NCBI RefSeq assembly: GCF_041381155.1
Contig: NC_091147.1
Span: 10,438,837-10,502,836, forward strand
Reading direction: 5' to 3'
Length of the DNA: 64,000 nt
Source of the DNA: Argopecten irradians
Taxonomy: Eukaryota > Mollusca > Bivalvia > Pectinida > Pectinidae
Within the stretch, counting starts at the first letter, position 1; the number at the start of each line of letters is the position of its first letter. The position numbers and the translations under genes are program-made. Shown here piece after piece: positions 41,150 through 52,900 of the stretch. Below the pieces are notes generated by a model. That model ran no database searches. It was given only the letters and a program-made list of their open reading frames with translations, and was not told the origin of the DNA.

Positions 41150-41590
41150 CGCAGGGTTATATTTCCGCCATGTTTTTATTTTATAAGTTTGAAATGATAA
41201 TACGCTTATAGACGAGTTATCAAAGTACGAAATATAAACACTCTACATCAAATGATAAAGGCGCTGCGAGCTCACAAGTTACGGAATTTTTGAAAAACGA
41301 TCGAATCGTCATACTTACAGGGGTTTATTTCCGCCATTTTGCTATATTTGACCTTGAAATTGGTCATTATATGTACCCGAGAGTATGTTCTTTTACATCC
41401 AATATTCAAAACATTTCTATTGTCAATTTCATAAATTCAAATCTTCTGAAGAGGAATGAACGAATCACTATATTCGGCATGGCTATGTTCCGTCATTTTT
41501 CAAGTTTTTACTTTGAAATCCTTAAACGTTGTAGACAATATTCCAACGTCTCTCTGTACTAAAAGTCAACACCCTACATTAAAGGGTACT
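41150..41590 (+). repeat. degenerate tandem repeat of about 165 bp (three units)
   Basis: Related segments start near 41155 (TTATATTTCCGCCATG), 41322 (GGTTTATTTCCGCCATTTTG) and 41478 (GGCTATGTTCCGTCATTTTT). Each is followed by a TTGAAAT word. Divergence is high, and open frames across the units look incidental. Confidence 0.4.
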
Positions 41591-41804
41591 GCGCATTTGT
41601 AGACGGAAGTTCAAACAATACATGAGTGAAAAATTAACACTGCACATACAGGTGAAAAGGTGATGAAAATTTTGTAATAAGGACAAATAAAAATTAAAGT
41701 TTCGATTTTGTATGTCCTATATCTCCGATATTTTATTTTTTTGTTCATTTTTTAATAATTATTTTTTAATTATATAGATTATCATATTCCTTCTAATCAT
41801 GCAC

Positions 41805-42140
41805 ATTATTTCTTATCATCATTATCATTTTCACCATGATTTCCATCCGAGCTTTAAAGTTTATCCTCATCAATCATAATAAATCCTCATCAACACACTC
41901 AAAAGTAGCCAAAAGTAACTCAGTCATAGCCATTCATCATCACTTTCACCAATAAAACCCTTTCATCATTTGCATTTACTCATAATTTTCACCGTTATTC
42001 ATCATTTTCATCATTCATCAGCAGTATCGTGGCCACCATCATTAATACTTTAATTGCTCATCATTATACTCATCATCTTTATTATCATCTCATCATCATT
42101 ATTATTCATCAAAATCATCCTTAATTCACCATCATCATAA
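41805..42140 (+). repeat. ATC/CAT-rich low-complexity stretch
   Basis: Imperfect runs of ATCATC, TCATTATCAT and CACCATCAT dominate about 335 bp. This is simple-sequence DNA with no gene. Confidence 0.7.
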
Positions 42141-42357
42141 TAAAGCTGTTGGTATAATTAAAGGCATCACACAACATTCATTCCACTTACAGCACACACG
42201 CACTTTCTCGCACATACATGTTATCACACATACAATGTACATGTGTAGTTATAGTGACATATCAAGCACCATCACGCTGATGCTTCTCGGCGGCTTGACC
42301 TTGACCTTAAGGTCATGCTTTAAAACTTGGAATGTTAATGAGAACTAAATTCAAAAT

Positions 42358-42525
42358 ATGTACATGTACAATTTAAAAAAAATGTACATGTACATATTTT
42401 GTAAAATCAAGTTGTTGTACTGTGCTTGTACAATTTTCAAAAACTGTACATGTACATTTTTTGCAATATTCAGTAGTTGTTTCGTACATGTGCATTTTTC
42501 AAAAAATGTACATGTACACAAAACA
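42358..42525. repeat. cluster of TACATGTACA palindromes
   Basis: The words ATGTACATGTACA, ATGTACATGTACATAT, CTGTACATGTACATTT and ATGTACATGTACACA recur at intervals of about 30-90 bp, joined by poly-A or poly-T. They can pair with each other or with themselves. The stretch is non-coding. Confidence 0.75.
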
Positions 42526-42759
42526 GTTACTTTGATACTATTATGTGACGGCCGCTAGCGGCCATCGTAGTATGTAACTGAATCCTGTATGTATTGTGTA
42601 ACGTGTGTGTTTGCCATTAATAAGCAGATAGTGAAATGTTGACGAATTATCATTTCGTTAGTTGCGTATGTGTATATGTTTAACGCGTGAAAGTTGTAGT
42701 GTTTCTTTTTGTTAGTAATTTCTGTAAACTTTTTACTATCGGAGTAAATAATAATAATG

Positions 42760-43160
42760 AGTAATAACCTTTAATAGGCTGCTTTTGTGTTGAGTAGTCA
42801 TTTCAAGTTTAACGTATGGAGCAGTTGATGAATATTTACTGTAAGAAACTCTATAATTGGCAGAGTAATATTCACAGGATATTGTCACTGTGACTCCATT
42901 TTTCCAGCAGTGAGTTAAACTTGATATCCCCCAGTTTGACGACTTAATTAGAGTTAACGGCCTTGTTACAGTCGAGGTTAGGACAACCCACCATCCCACC
43001 TGCGACCTAATTTCTCTTATACAAACCATTTATAACATGACAGTGGGTGCAGCTAATTTGCATATATTACTTACATGTACATGTCTTATTCAATGTTTAT
43101 CATACGTTTTCCAAAGGGAGGTAACTCGTGCATAAAACGTCACACTAGTAATATGGGGTC
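42760..43160 (+). repeat. diverged solo relative of the long satellite unit
   Basis: Blocks in the same order as the long unit of the array at 1-16620 can be read: GGCTGCTTTTGTG, CCCACCATCCCACCTGC, CCTAATTTCTCTTATACAAA, CAGTGGGTGCAGCTAATTTG, CATATATTAC, then CATACGTTTTCCAAAGGGAG followed by GTAACTCGTGCA. The satellite therefore shares ancestry with a dispersed sequence, and this copy may be the older form. No coding potential is recognised. Confidence 0.75.
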
Positions 43161-43257
43161 TACACGTCTGATGACCTTAAATCTGTAAAGTTATCATTCT
43201 GATAGCATTGCTTTTAGGAGATATCACGAAACACCATCACCAATAATCGGAACACTT

Positions 43258-43740
43258 TGGTGTCGTGTCTGGTTGTTTTTCTCACGCTCCTCCATATGTC
43301 AGTAACCACGACTTGTGACATTTTTTGTTTTTTGACAATTACACTCAGATCAGGTATTAGCATCTTTAGAAATACAGGAATCATTATTTTTTTTTTCTAT
43401 TCCATGCATTTTTATTGCTCAGTTCCTAAAATAAATTTGTTTTTATATATACATGCATGACGTAAAACCTATCAGCAGATGGACAAAAAAAAGTAAAATA
43501 AAAAAAAATAATCAATCAACAATGGCGTTTTTAAGCATGTATCTGAAGAAATCCCACCATATGCATAAAGTTATGTGATGTTTTTGATTGTCTTTATTAT
43601 TATTTACTTGAAAAGAGGAACATTAGTACAATCGATGTTTAATGGAATTGTCACATTTAGGTTATAACTGCGATTATAACTAGTACGGAGTCTTTAAATA
43701 TTATACCGATGTGAACATTTATTATTTTGTACGCTATGTG
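43258..43740 (+). repeat. tandem duplication, first copy (about 483 bp)
   Basis: The segment starting TCGTGTCTGGTTGTTTTTCT and ending near TATTATTTTGTACGCTATG is repeated at once downstream. The copies share nearly all sequence. They differ by short deletions and homopolymer lengths (for example AAGCATGTATCTG against GTATCTG). It is non-coding. Confidence 0.9.
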
Positions 43741-43743
43741 AGA

Positions 43744-44190
43744 TCGTGTCTGGTTGTTTTTCTCACGCTCCTCCATATGTCAGTAACCACGACTTGTACA
43801 TTTTTTGGTTTTTGACAATTACACTCAGATCAGGTATTAGCATCTTTAAAATACAGGAATCATTTTTTTTTTCTATTATTATCAGTTCCTAAAATAAATT
43901 TGTTTTTAATATATACATGCATGACGTAAACCTATCAGCAGATGGACAAAAAAAGTAAAATAAAAAAATAATCAATCAACAATGGCGTTTTTGTATCTGA
44001 AGAAATACCATATGCATAAAGTTATGTGATGTTTTTTGATTGTCTTTATTATTATTTACTTGAAAAGAGGAACATTAGTACAATCGATGTTTAATGGAAT
44101 TGTCACATTTAGGTTATAACTGCGATTATAACTAGTACGGAGTCTTTTAAATTATTATACCGATGTGAACATTTTATTATTTTGTACGGC
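43744..44190 (+). repeat. tandem duplication, second copy (about 447 bp)
   Basis: This copy is shorter than the first through several small deletions, for example of the CCATGCATTTTTATTGC part. The near identity means either a very recent duplication or an assembly duplication of two alleles or noisy reads. Confidence 0.9.
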
Positions 44191-44242
44191 ATCATTGGCT
44201 GGCCTTTCATGTGATATTAGATTTAATTAATAAACCGTTATC

Positions 44243-44445
44243 TTATGGCATGCTTCAGTGATAAAGCACTATAAAAAGAACAATTTTGCTTCACTATACA
44301 ATAAGACACAACACGAATATACCGCAGTCTCCCAAAATACACCCGTACTTTATACACGCAACACACCGCATAAATAGGGAGGCCGTCCTTACATGACCTT
44401 GGCTGTTAATAGGACCTTAATTAATCAAACAAATAAACAAATCTT
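44243..44445 (+). mobile_element. 3' part of a tRNA-derived SINE
   Basis: It matches the 3' half of the element at 55740-56335 in order: GGCATGCTTCAGTGATA, GACACAACACGAATATACCG, CAGTCTCCCAAAATAC, CAACACACCGCATA, GCTGTTAATAGGACC and an A-rich CAAACAAATAAACAAA tail. The tRNA-like head with A and B boxes is missing, so the copy is 5'-truncated. Confidence 0.75.
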
Positions 44446-44530
44446 ATATAAAATGTTATCATTTTCATAAAAAGGTAATTTTGTGATTGTATTTATTGGG
44501 AGCATGCAATTTTATGCAGAAACACATACT

Positions 44531-44897
44531 TTAAAGATGCTCCACCGCCGACAGAGCATAAATGATATTCATTATTTGAACTATAATTGGTGTTTTTATC
44601 GTGTATATATATATGTCTAATTAACACAACAAATAATATAAAATATTTTATTTTGCCTTTGATGCATGCGCAATCAGTACTTCATTCAATATAGGATATA
44701 GTGACACGGATTTTTTTCGGGATGCAATTAATTAGTTTTCATATTTTTAACTTGAAGTAAAATTAGAAGCTCAAACTTTTCAATGTTGGTAATGGTGTAA
44801 AGTAAGTAACTTTTGTAACTGAAGAAAAGTACTAAATCGTCTGCTCCTGTTTTTGATATTGAAAAAATACCATTTGTCGACGGTGGAGCATCTTTAA
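44531..44897. mobile_element. TTAA-ended MITE, copy 1 (367 bp)
   Basis: The left end TTAAAGATGCTCCACCGCCG and the right end, reverse-complemented to TTAAAGATGCTCCACCGTCG, form an inverted repeat of about 23 bp. TTAA lies at both ends. A second copy of the same length and sequence is at 54763-55126. There is no transposase, so it is a non-autonomous piggyBac-like family by its TTAA ends. Confidence 0.88.
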
Positions 44898-46320
44898 TAA
44901 TAAATGCATAATTATTTATTGATTCAACTGGAAATTACTCCACAGATTTGACGTCCATTATAATCTCAGAAACAAAAATTACAAAAAAGAGAGCAAATTA
45001 TGTCTGAACATACATTTAGCGCAGATACTATATGGTCGAATGCATGTTTTTGATGTGATATTTCAAATTCTGCGGCAAAAGTTTATTGTACATTGCATAT
45101 ATATATATATATATAAATATATAAACTAATATTCTCTATCACATAGTACCAAAACACGGAAGTACAGGTCAAAACTATAGCTGATATTGGTTCAGGCATT
45201 ACTAGCATTTCATAATACAGTAAACGATACAGCACATCAACATTTTACCATGGAGAAGATTCGTATACTCAACAGAAACTGTAGGTAAATCTGATTTTTT
45301 TTTCATATTAAAAAGAAAATGAACATTTCTGCTTATTTTATGTTAACACTACTTATGTTACATCTGTAGGTGACGCCATGTTGCACTTGTAACTGCACCA
45401 CCACTCACTTAAATATCAAAGCGACATCGGTTTATGTCTTCTAAAAATGTTGTATAATAGTACATTTACATACATGTATTATAGAATTGAACGCGATAAG
45501 TCGTTGATCTATCGAATTGCACTAACACTTCGAATAAACGCTATTACATGACAGTGGTATTGATCTATACACTTCACATTTTTACAAATATTCCCTATGG
45601 TGAAACGGGATTAAAATGATTAATAGATTGAAAACCTCATTTCTTAATGTATTTGTTATAGAGTAAGCGCTTAAAGGGAGAACACTCCGAAATGACTAAT
45701 CAAATATTTGGGTCTAGTCCGGTTGCGGTTATAAAATCGATAAAGTAAGGCTTATGGAGAGTTGTATATTGGCATACATGTTTTTAAAATAATATAAATA
45801 TTAATACATGGATCACGAACAGGAATTCAAAATGTTTCATTATTTGTATAGCAATTTAAAAGTAAAGAACTGTGTGTGCTTCAGGCCCATTTTGGGCCTT
45901 TTTGGCACCCTAAACCATTATTTTATGTTAACAAGTTTTAAGTTGCAATGGTTGTGCGTAAAATATTGAGTATATCACTGATAAGTTTCTGTAATTATTT
46001 ATAGTTCTAGTTCTAACAATTTAGAATTTGGTCATTTTTGGCCGCTTATTTTTATATTTTTCTGTATGAAACAATTGAATACACTCTTGCTAAAACTTTG
46101 ATATCTATACAGAGAATATGTACGTACTTACATCACACATTTATGGAAGATATATAAAATTTGCTTGAGGATGCGCTATACGATTTTTAGATACAAAACC
46201 AAACAAAAAACGGTTAAATATTGACAAAATTTCCACATGTACGTGATTTATATTGCATATCCGTAAGTTTAAAGAAATAAAAAACGTTTTTTCTTAATTA
46301 AATTTATTTTTTGTGTTTTA
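44898..46320. other. non-coding DNA
   Basis: I see no gene and no clear element. A short (AT)n tract lies at about 45098-45118. The palindrome GGCCCATTTTGGGCC lies at about 45886. Confidence 0.5.
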
Positions 46321-46321
46321 A

Positions 46322-46398
46322 GAGGGGGGGAGGGGGGGGGGGGGGGGAGGGGGGGGGGGGGGGATTTGTCGTTTAATGGGGGGGGGGGGGGGGGGGGG
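46322..46398 (+). repeat. poly-G tracts (runs of 7, 16, 15 and 21 G)
   Basis: G runs at 46324-46330, 46332-46347, 46349-46363 and 46378-46398 are separated by single A bases or a 14-base spacer. They could form G-quadruplexes if real. The run lengths are not trustworthy. Confidence 0.93.
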
Positions 46399-46570
46399 AC
46401 AGATATCTATGTTGGCGTGACTATATGTTTTTACTGTTACTTTCCGGGGGACAAAAAAGTATGAAGTCGGCTCTACACCCGTCATTTATGGATATACCTT
46501 TAAATGAAATCGTTTATTTATTAATATGATAGGAAAAGGTATTAATAGATATAAAACTTCTATTAAAAAA

Positions 46571-49500
46571 GGTTGACAGTCGCATAGTGCGGAATTAGTC
46601 CGCACTAAACAGAGTCATTAACGAAAACAGTTTGATTCAGTTGGATTCACCGAGTGAGACCCATTGACATGTAAGTCTGTTGACATGTAGCAATGAACAG
46701 AGTCAGTACGACATTAACGAATATACGAATCTGACCATTAACTAACAGTCGCACTACACAGAGTCGTCCGACCATTAACGAACCTGTTTGACAGTCGCAC
46801 TACACAGAGTCATCCCGACCATTAACGAACCTGTTGACAGTCACTACACGCACTACACATATACAGCGCACTACACATCCGACCATTAACGACCCGTTGA
46901 CAGTCCGCACTACACAGAGTCATCCGACATTAACGAACCTGTTGACAGTTGCACTACACAAGTCATCCGACCATTAACGAACCTGTTGACAGTTGCACTA
47001 CACAGAGTCATCCGACCATTAACGTACCCTGTTGACCAGTTGCACTAGCACAGAGTCTTCCGACCAGAAAAGTCGAAAATTGCACTGACACGAGAGTCGA
47101 CATTCATCGACCATTAACGAAGCTGTTGACAGTCGCACTACACACAGGTCATCCGACCATTAACGAACCTGTTGAAAGTCGCACTACACAGAGTCATCCG
47201 ACCATTAACGAACCTGTTGACAGTCGCACTACACAGAGTCATCGACCATTAACGTAACCTGTTGACAGTTGCACTACACAGAGTCATCCGACCATTAACA
47301 AACCTGTTGACAGTCGCACTACACAGCGTCATCCACCATTAACGAACCTATTGACAGTCGCACTACACAGATTCATCCGACCATGAACAAATATGTTGAC
47401 AGTCGCACTACACAGGTCATCCGACCATTAACGAACCTGTTGACAGTCGCACTACACAGGTCATCCGACCATTAACGAACCTGTTGACAGTCGCACTACA
47501 CAGCGTCATCCGACTATTAACGAACCTGTTGACAGTCGCACTACACAGATTTGTCCGAACTTTGAACGAAACATCCTGTCATCCGATACATGAACGATCC
47601 CTCCTATTTGACAGTCGCACTACACAGGTCATTCCGAGCATTAACGAACCAGTTGACAGTCGCACTACACAGAGTCATCCGAGACCATTAACAAACCTGT
47701 TGAAAGTCGCACTTCACAGCGTAGTCATCCCGACCATTAACGAAACTGTTACAGTTGCTCTAACCCGTCGCATCCGAATCGCATTAACGACCACCGTTGA
47801 CAGTCGCACTACACAGAGTCATCCGAACCATTAACGAACCTGTTGACAGTTTGCTCTACCTCAGGTTCATACCGACCATAAACAAACCTGTTGACAGTTG
47901 CACTACACAGAGTCATTCCGACCATTAACGAACCTGTTGACAGTTGCACTACAAGGTCATCCGACCATTTAACAAACCTGTTGACAGTCGCACTACACAA
48001 GCGTCATCCGACCATTAACGAACTATGTCCTGTTTCCGGAGTGGACCGCAAACAACAACCCCAGTTGACAGTCCCCCGCATATACACGGTATTTTTCATG
48101 TGAGATTTCAAACCATTAAATGTTCCAATTACTATATCGCACTACACAGATTCTCCGACCATTAATAAAGTGTTGATCTTTAGCACTACAACGTTGTCGT
48201 CCGTAATTTAACAAACCTTTACATTAGCACATTAAAAGTGTGTATGTGTACTAATATAACATGTACCCAAGGTAAACAGTCGCAGGTAGCTTGACCTTTC
48301 CGTTCGCGAGAAGAATGGTTTTATGGAACATATTACATCCGACCATACAGAACTCTGTTGACAGTTTCACAACAAAAACATCCGACTCACAAAAACAAAT
48401 AGAGTCGCACTACACAGAGAGTCATCCGAACCATTAACGAATCCAAATTAGTCGCTCTGTCTGGTCAATACCAATAAGGCTAACCCTGTTGACATTCGCG
48501 ACTAACAGTTGACAGTAACCAACCGTACACTACACAGAGTCATCCGACCATTAACGAACCTGTTGACAGTCGCACTACACAGAGTCATCCGACCATTAAC
48601 GAACCTGTTGACAGTCGCACTACACAGAGTCATCCGACCATTAACGAACCTGTTGACAGTCGCACTACACAGAGTCATCCGACCATTAACGAACCTGTTG
48701 ACAGTCGCACTACACAGAGTCATCCGACCATTAACGAAGCTGTTGACAGTCGCACTACACATAGTCATCCGACCATTAACGAACCTGTTGACAGTCGCAC
48801 TACACAGAGTCATCCGACCATTAACGAACCTGTTGACAGTCGCACTACACAGAGTCATCCGACCATTAACGAACCTGTTGACAGTCGCACTACACAGAGT
48901 CATCCGACCATTAACGAACCTGTTGACAGTCGCACTACACAGAGTCATCCGACCATTAACGAAGCTGTTGACAGTCGCACTACACAGAGTCATCCGACCA
49001 TTAACGAAGCTGTTGACAGTCGCACTACACAGAGTCATCCGACCATTAACGAAGCTGTTGACAGTTGCACTACACAGAGTCATCCGACCATTAACGAACC
49101 TGTTGACAGTCGCACTACACAGAGTCATCCGACCATTAACGAACCTGTTGACAGTCGCACTACACAGAGTCATCCGACCATTAACGAAGCTGTTGACAGT
49201 CGCACTACACAGAGTCATCCGACCATTAACGAAGCTGTTGACAGTCGCACTACACAGAGTCATCCGACCATTAACGAACCTGTTGACAGTCGCACTACAC
49301 AGAGTCATCCGACCATTAACGAACCTGTTGACAGTCGCACTACACAGAGTCATCCGACCATTAACGAACCTGTTGACAGTCGCACTACACAGAGTCATCC
49401 GACCATTAACGAACCTGTTGACAGTCGCACTACACAGAGTCATCCGACCATTAACGAACCTGTTGACAGTCGCACTACACAGAGTCATCCGACCATTAAC

Positions 49501-49640
49501 GAACCTGTTGACAGTCGCACTACACAGTCATCCGACCATTAATGAACCTGTTGACATCAATCATCATAGATCAATCTAAACCACCACGAAGTCATCTTAC
49601 CACAAACGAACTTGTTAACAGTCATCATTCACACAGAGCA
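46571..49640 (+). repeat. 45-bp minisatellite array, degenerate then homogeneous
   Basis: The unit reads CATCCGACCATTAACGAACC then TGTTGACAGTCGCACTACAC then AGAGT (45 bp). From 46571 to about 48520 the units are irregular, with insertions, deletions and unrelated bits. From about 48535 to 49530 some 22 units are almost identical, apart from AACCTG versus AAGCTG and CGCAC versus TGCAC. As 45 is divisible by 3, the clean core is open on both strands (+ 48509-49579, - 48502-49488). Nothing marks either frame as a gene. The array stops about 50 bp before the acceptor of the exon at 49692, so it is probably intronic. Confidence 0.95.
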
Positions 49641-49691
49641 CGTAATCAATAAATAATTAACCACTGATAAGTTGTTTTCTATATTTTTAAG

Positions 49692-49997
49692 ATTTATTAC
49701 GGACAGACATCATAACGTTACCCCATTCAGCGAGTCTGACCCAGACGCCACAGGACCTGTCAACTTTGCCGCCAGACTCGGTTCACCAGCCACTGTTATC
49801 TAGTCTGATGCCAACGCCATCTGTAGCACAGCATCATACTCACGCGCAGACGTCAGATTACATGATGATGACGTCGACTCGTGTAGCGATAGATCACTCT
49901 GATGTTCTATCGTCTCTTTACTTTTTTATGACGTCAACACCTGCAGCGTTGCCAAGTACATCTGTAATAGAATCCACGACCGTCCAAGCCTTTAAAG
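49692..49997 (+). CDS. polycystin-1-like exon: Ser/Thr/Pro-rich stalk
   Basis: This 306-bp exon lies between acceptor ATATTTTTAAG and donor TTTAAAG followed by GTATGC, with phase 1 on both sides. It encodes 102 residues rich in Ser, Thr, Pro and His, with no Cys (for example SLMPTPSVAQ, MTSTPAALPSTS). This is typical of an O-glycosylated extracellular linker. The frame is closed by TAA just before the acceptor. The acceptor tract is short and AT-rich, and the 45-bp minisatellite ends just upstream of it. Confidence 0.75.
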
Positions 49998-52900
49998 GTA
50001 TGCGTGTTTCCTGAAATAAGCACCAAATCATTGATTATGACATGTTTAGATATATATATATTATATATTTTTACAAATATTTTTAAAATATATGTAAATA
50101 GCCGCCGGCATAGCATTTATATAGTTGGATTATGTATGGTACGTGTTGTTAGACAACTTTATGTTTAAAAAAAACGTTGTATTACGTTGTAAGAGATATA
50201 CATGTATTCTTGGTGGCAGATAAATTGAACGGTGTCCTAATGTTGTTATTATGAATTAAATCAAAATTATAATTATCATTATTGTACGTCTACTGTGTTG
50301 ACTGATGTATAGCCCCCAAACAATCTACTAAGTATGGGTTATGTATCGGCAATATCATTAAATTTGCAACTACATGTAGTGTGGGTTATCTATTGACAAT
50401 ATCATTAAATTCGCATACTGTAAACCAAACCCGCGTTTCAATTTACGAAATAGCAACCTTGACTTAATATTGCTATGCTGTTCTAACATAGTTGGGGTTT
50501 CCATTGCAATTTGTTAGGAATATAGTATTTCACCTGTAAATAATTAACGTACCATTGTATTACAATCTAGTTTTAGAAGCGGCGTTGGAAACACTCTCTA
50601 ACAGGATTGACCAGACGGACTCACCAAACCAAACTCAGCTGGAGGTGTATAGTGAAGAACTGTATCAACACATCGCGGATAACTCGGACGTCATGTGCTC
50701 AAATCTGGTAAGGAATTCCACATAAAACTAAATAATGGGAACATGCATGTAGATATATGGTCATGTGCGCTAAATTGGTCAGGGACCTGTTTTCGTCATG
50801 TTTACAATTTTGCTTATATCTTATGAACTATCGCGTGATTTCATAAAGAGTGTCGTCTGCCAAAGCAGATTTTTGATCAAGGAAGATTGGTCTTGTTTAA
50901 AAGGGAGTGTGTGTTATAACCAAGCGATTTTATAAAAACGATGTTGCAATTTTCTTAAGTCCATTTTAAATGAAATTTTAAAACAATACCATCAGCGTTT
51001 GACTGTCCATGTTCACTGATCAGCAGTATGTCAACAAAGTACCGGAAGTCACGTGTCTGATCACGTAATTCATAGCCCAGATTTTGGGTTACTACAAATT
51101 TTTGTTTGGCGATTCAACTTACCCGAAATGTTTGGCGCGATACTGTTGGAAACATAACGTCATTCTATGTAAACAGAGGTGTTCGCCATTTTCCATAACC
51201 AATAGGTTTATAGATTTAAAATCGATGTAACTAAAAAGAAAATTTCAGCTTAAACACGATCTCACAAGTGCCTGTTGCTCATCATTTATTTGGAATTATC
51301 TCAATATTCATATTCCTATCTTCGTAATAAGCGAAACAGCCCCCCTGACGAAAATAGGTCCCTACTGTGTCGGCCATCAGACCGGCGGTTAGAAATCTTC
51401 CGTACCGCGATTGATAAATAACTAACTGATAGAGAACTTGTTGTACAAGTAAGACAAAATATTATATATTTGTGTTGATAAAAATGTTATTTTTTTATTT
51501 CTTGCTTGTTTGATGATATCCGAGAGGATTTGATTATCCTGACGAATATTGGTCCTCCAAGTGTACATTTGACATAATTTAGAAAATTCTTAATTCTAAT
51601 TGCCAAACATATCAAATTGGTTTATTGTCTAGGTTGCATAAAACATATTGCTAAAATAACATCATTTAGATATTTTTCTTCTTCTAATTACTAAATATAT
51701 TTCATCATTATTTTTTACAGTAATTGCATTTTTAACTTGATGCCATGATTATGTGTTACTTCAAATGGGAAAATAAAAAGCCTTTGAAACTGGTAATTTA
51801 TACACAAAGTATGTTCAAATCTGGTAGGGAATTTCATAGTGGTAATAATTGGTAATATGTATGTAAATATTCATGGTAAGTTGTTGTTATGAAACAAACA
51901 CGTCATACTGCTTATCCTTATCCAAGTATTACATCAGTTTTGTTATTTTGATATATTGTAACGGTTTCTACGACTGGCTCAACCTTTTACATATGGAGCA
52001 CGTACATTGTATAGCCTGTGACAAACCCCTTTTATGTTGTAGGTATTTCCTAACTGATTTTGTCTGTTGCACCTAAAAATAAATCTATCAAATACGTAAT
52101 TTACTATTAAGGATCAACTTGTAAGATATTTAACAGGTGTAAAAAACATTTTTATGAAAGTTTCCACATTCTTTTCTAGTATATATTTTAGGAAATATTT
52201 AGACTGATTGAAGTTCATATAAAAGTTGAAAATTGAATTAATAATATGGTGGTGTGCGTGATTTTAAACTACATGTATTTTGAAGCAACGATAGATATTT
52301 TCAATGATTTATGATTTTACGAGAATTTCACAGTTGCACGAAAAGCTAAAGAGCGGTTTTCGAAATTGGTTGTTTTCTAAAAGGTATGGATGTTTGCAAA
52401 ACAAAATCAGCGTTTCTTAGTAACACACAATCAATACATTATATTTGCTCAAAAGAGCAACATACATGTATGTTACCCCTATCACCGAAATTCACCGAAA
52501 ATCACCTTGTTCACAAAAGTTGACTGATTCTATTCTTCAGAGTCTGAAAAAAGTTATGATAACTTATTATTGTAGTTCAAAAGAAAAAAAATGTTGCTGT
52601 TTCTAAAATCGACATAAAAAATTGGGGGTCAGAGTTCTTGCGTTTTATGGTGTTTGTTATTCTGCATTCCTTGTTAAAATTCAAATTAGTTTGATTTAAG
52701 TGAAAAGTAACAATTAAGATTATCGGTTATACTTTCACACTTAAATTCTTAATATGTTAATCACAGCGAACCTAGAAAAGTTTAACAGCAAAAATGAACT
52801 TGATATACCTAAAGATGCCGTCGCAGAGGCGATTGAAGTTCAACTTTGGGACTGAAAAAGGTAAAAATTGTACATCTCTACAAAATGTGAGACACGATTT

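Noticed and set aside
41290..41562. 90-residue plus-strand frame
   Set aside because: It runs across two units of a degenerate 165-bp repeat and has no splice sites or recognisable domain.
48502..49579. Opposed frames of 328 and 356 residues with 15-residue repeats
   Set aside because: They are a by-product of the 45-bp minisatellite core, which is open in both directions. The plus frame ends at a stop before the exon at 49692 with no donor, and no known repeat-protein motif is present.
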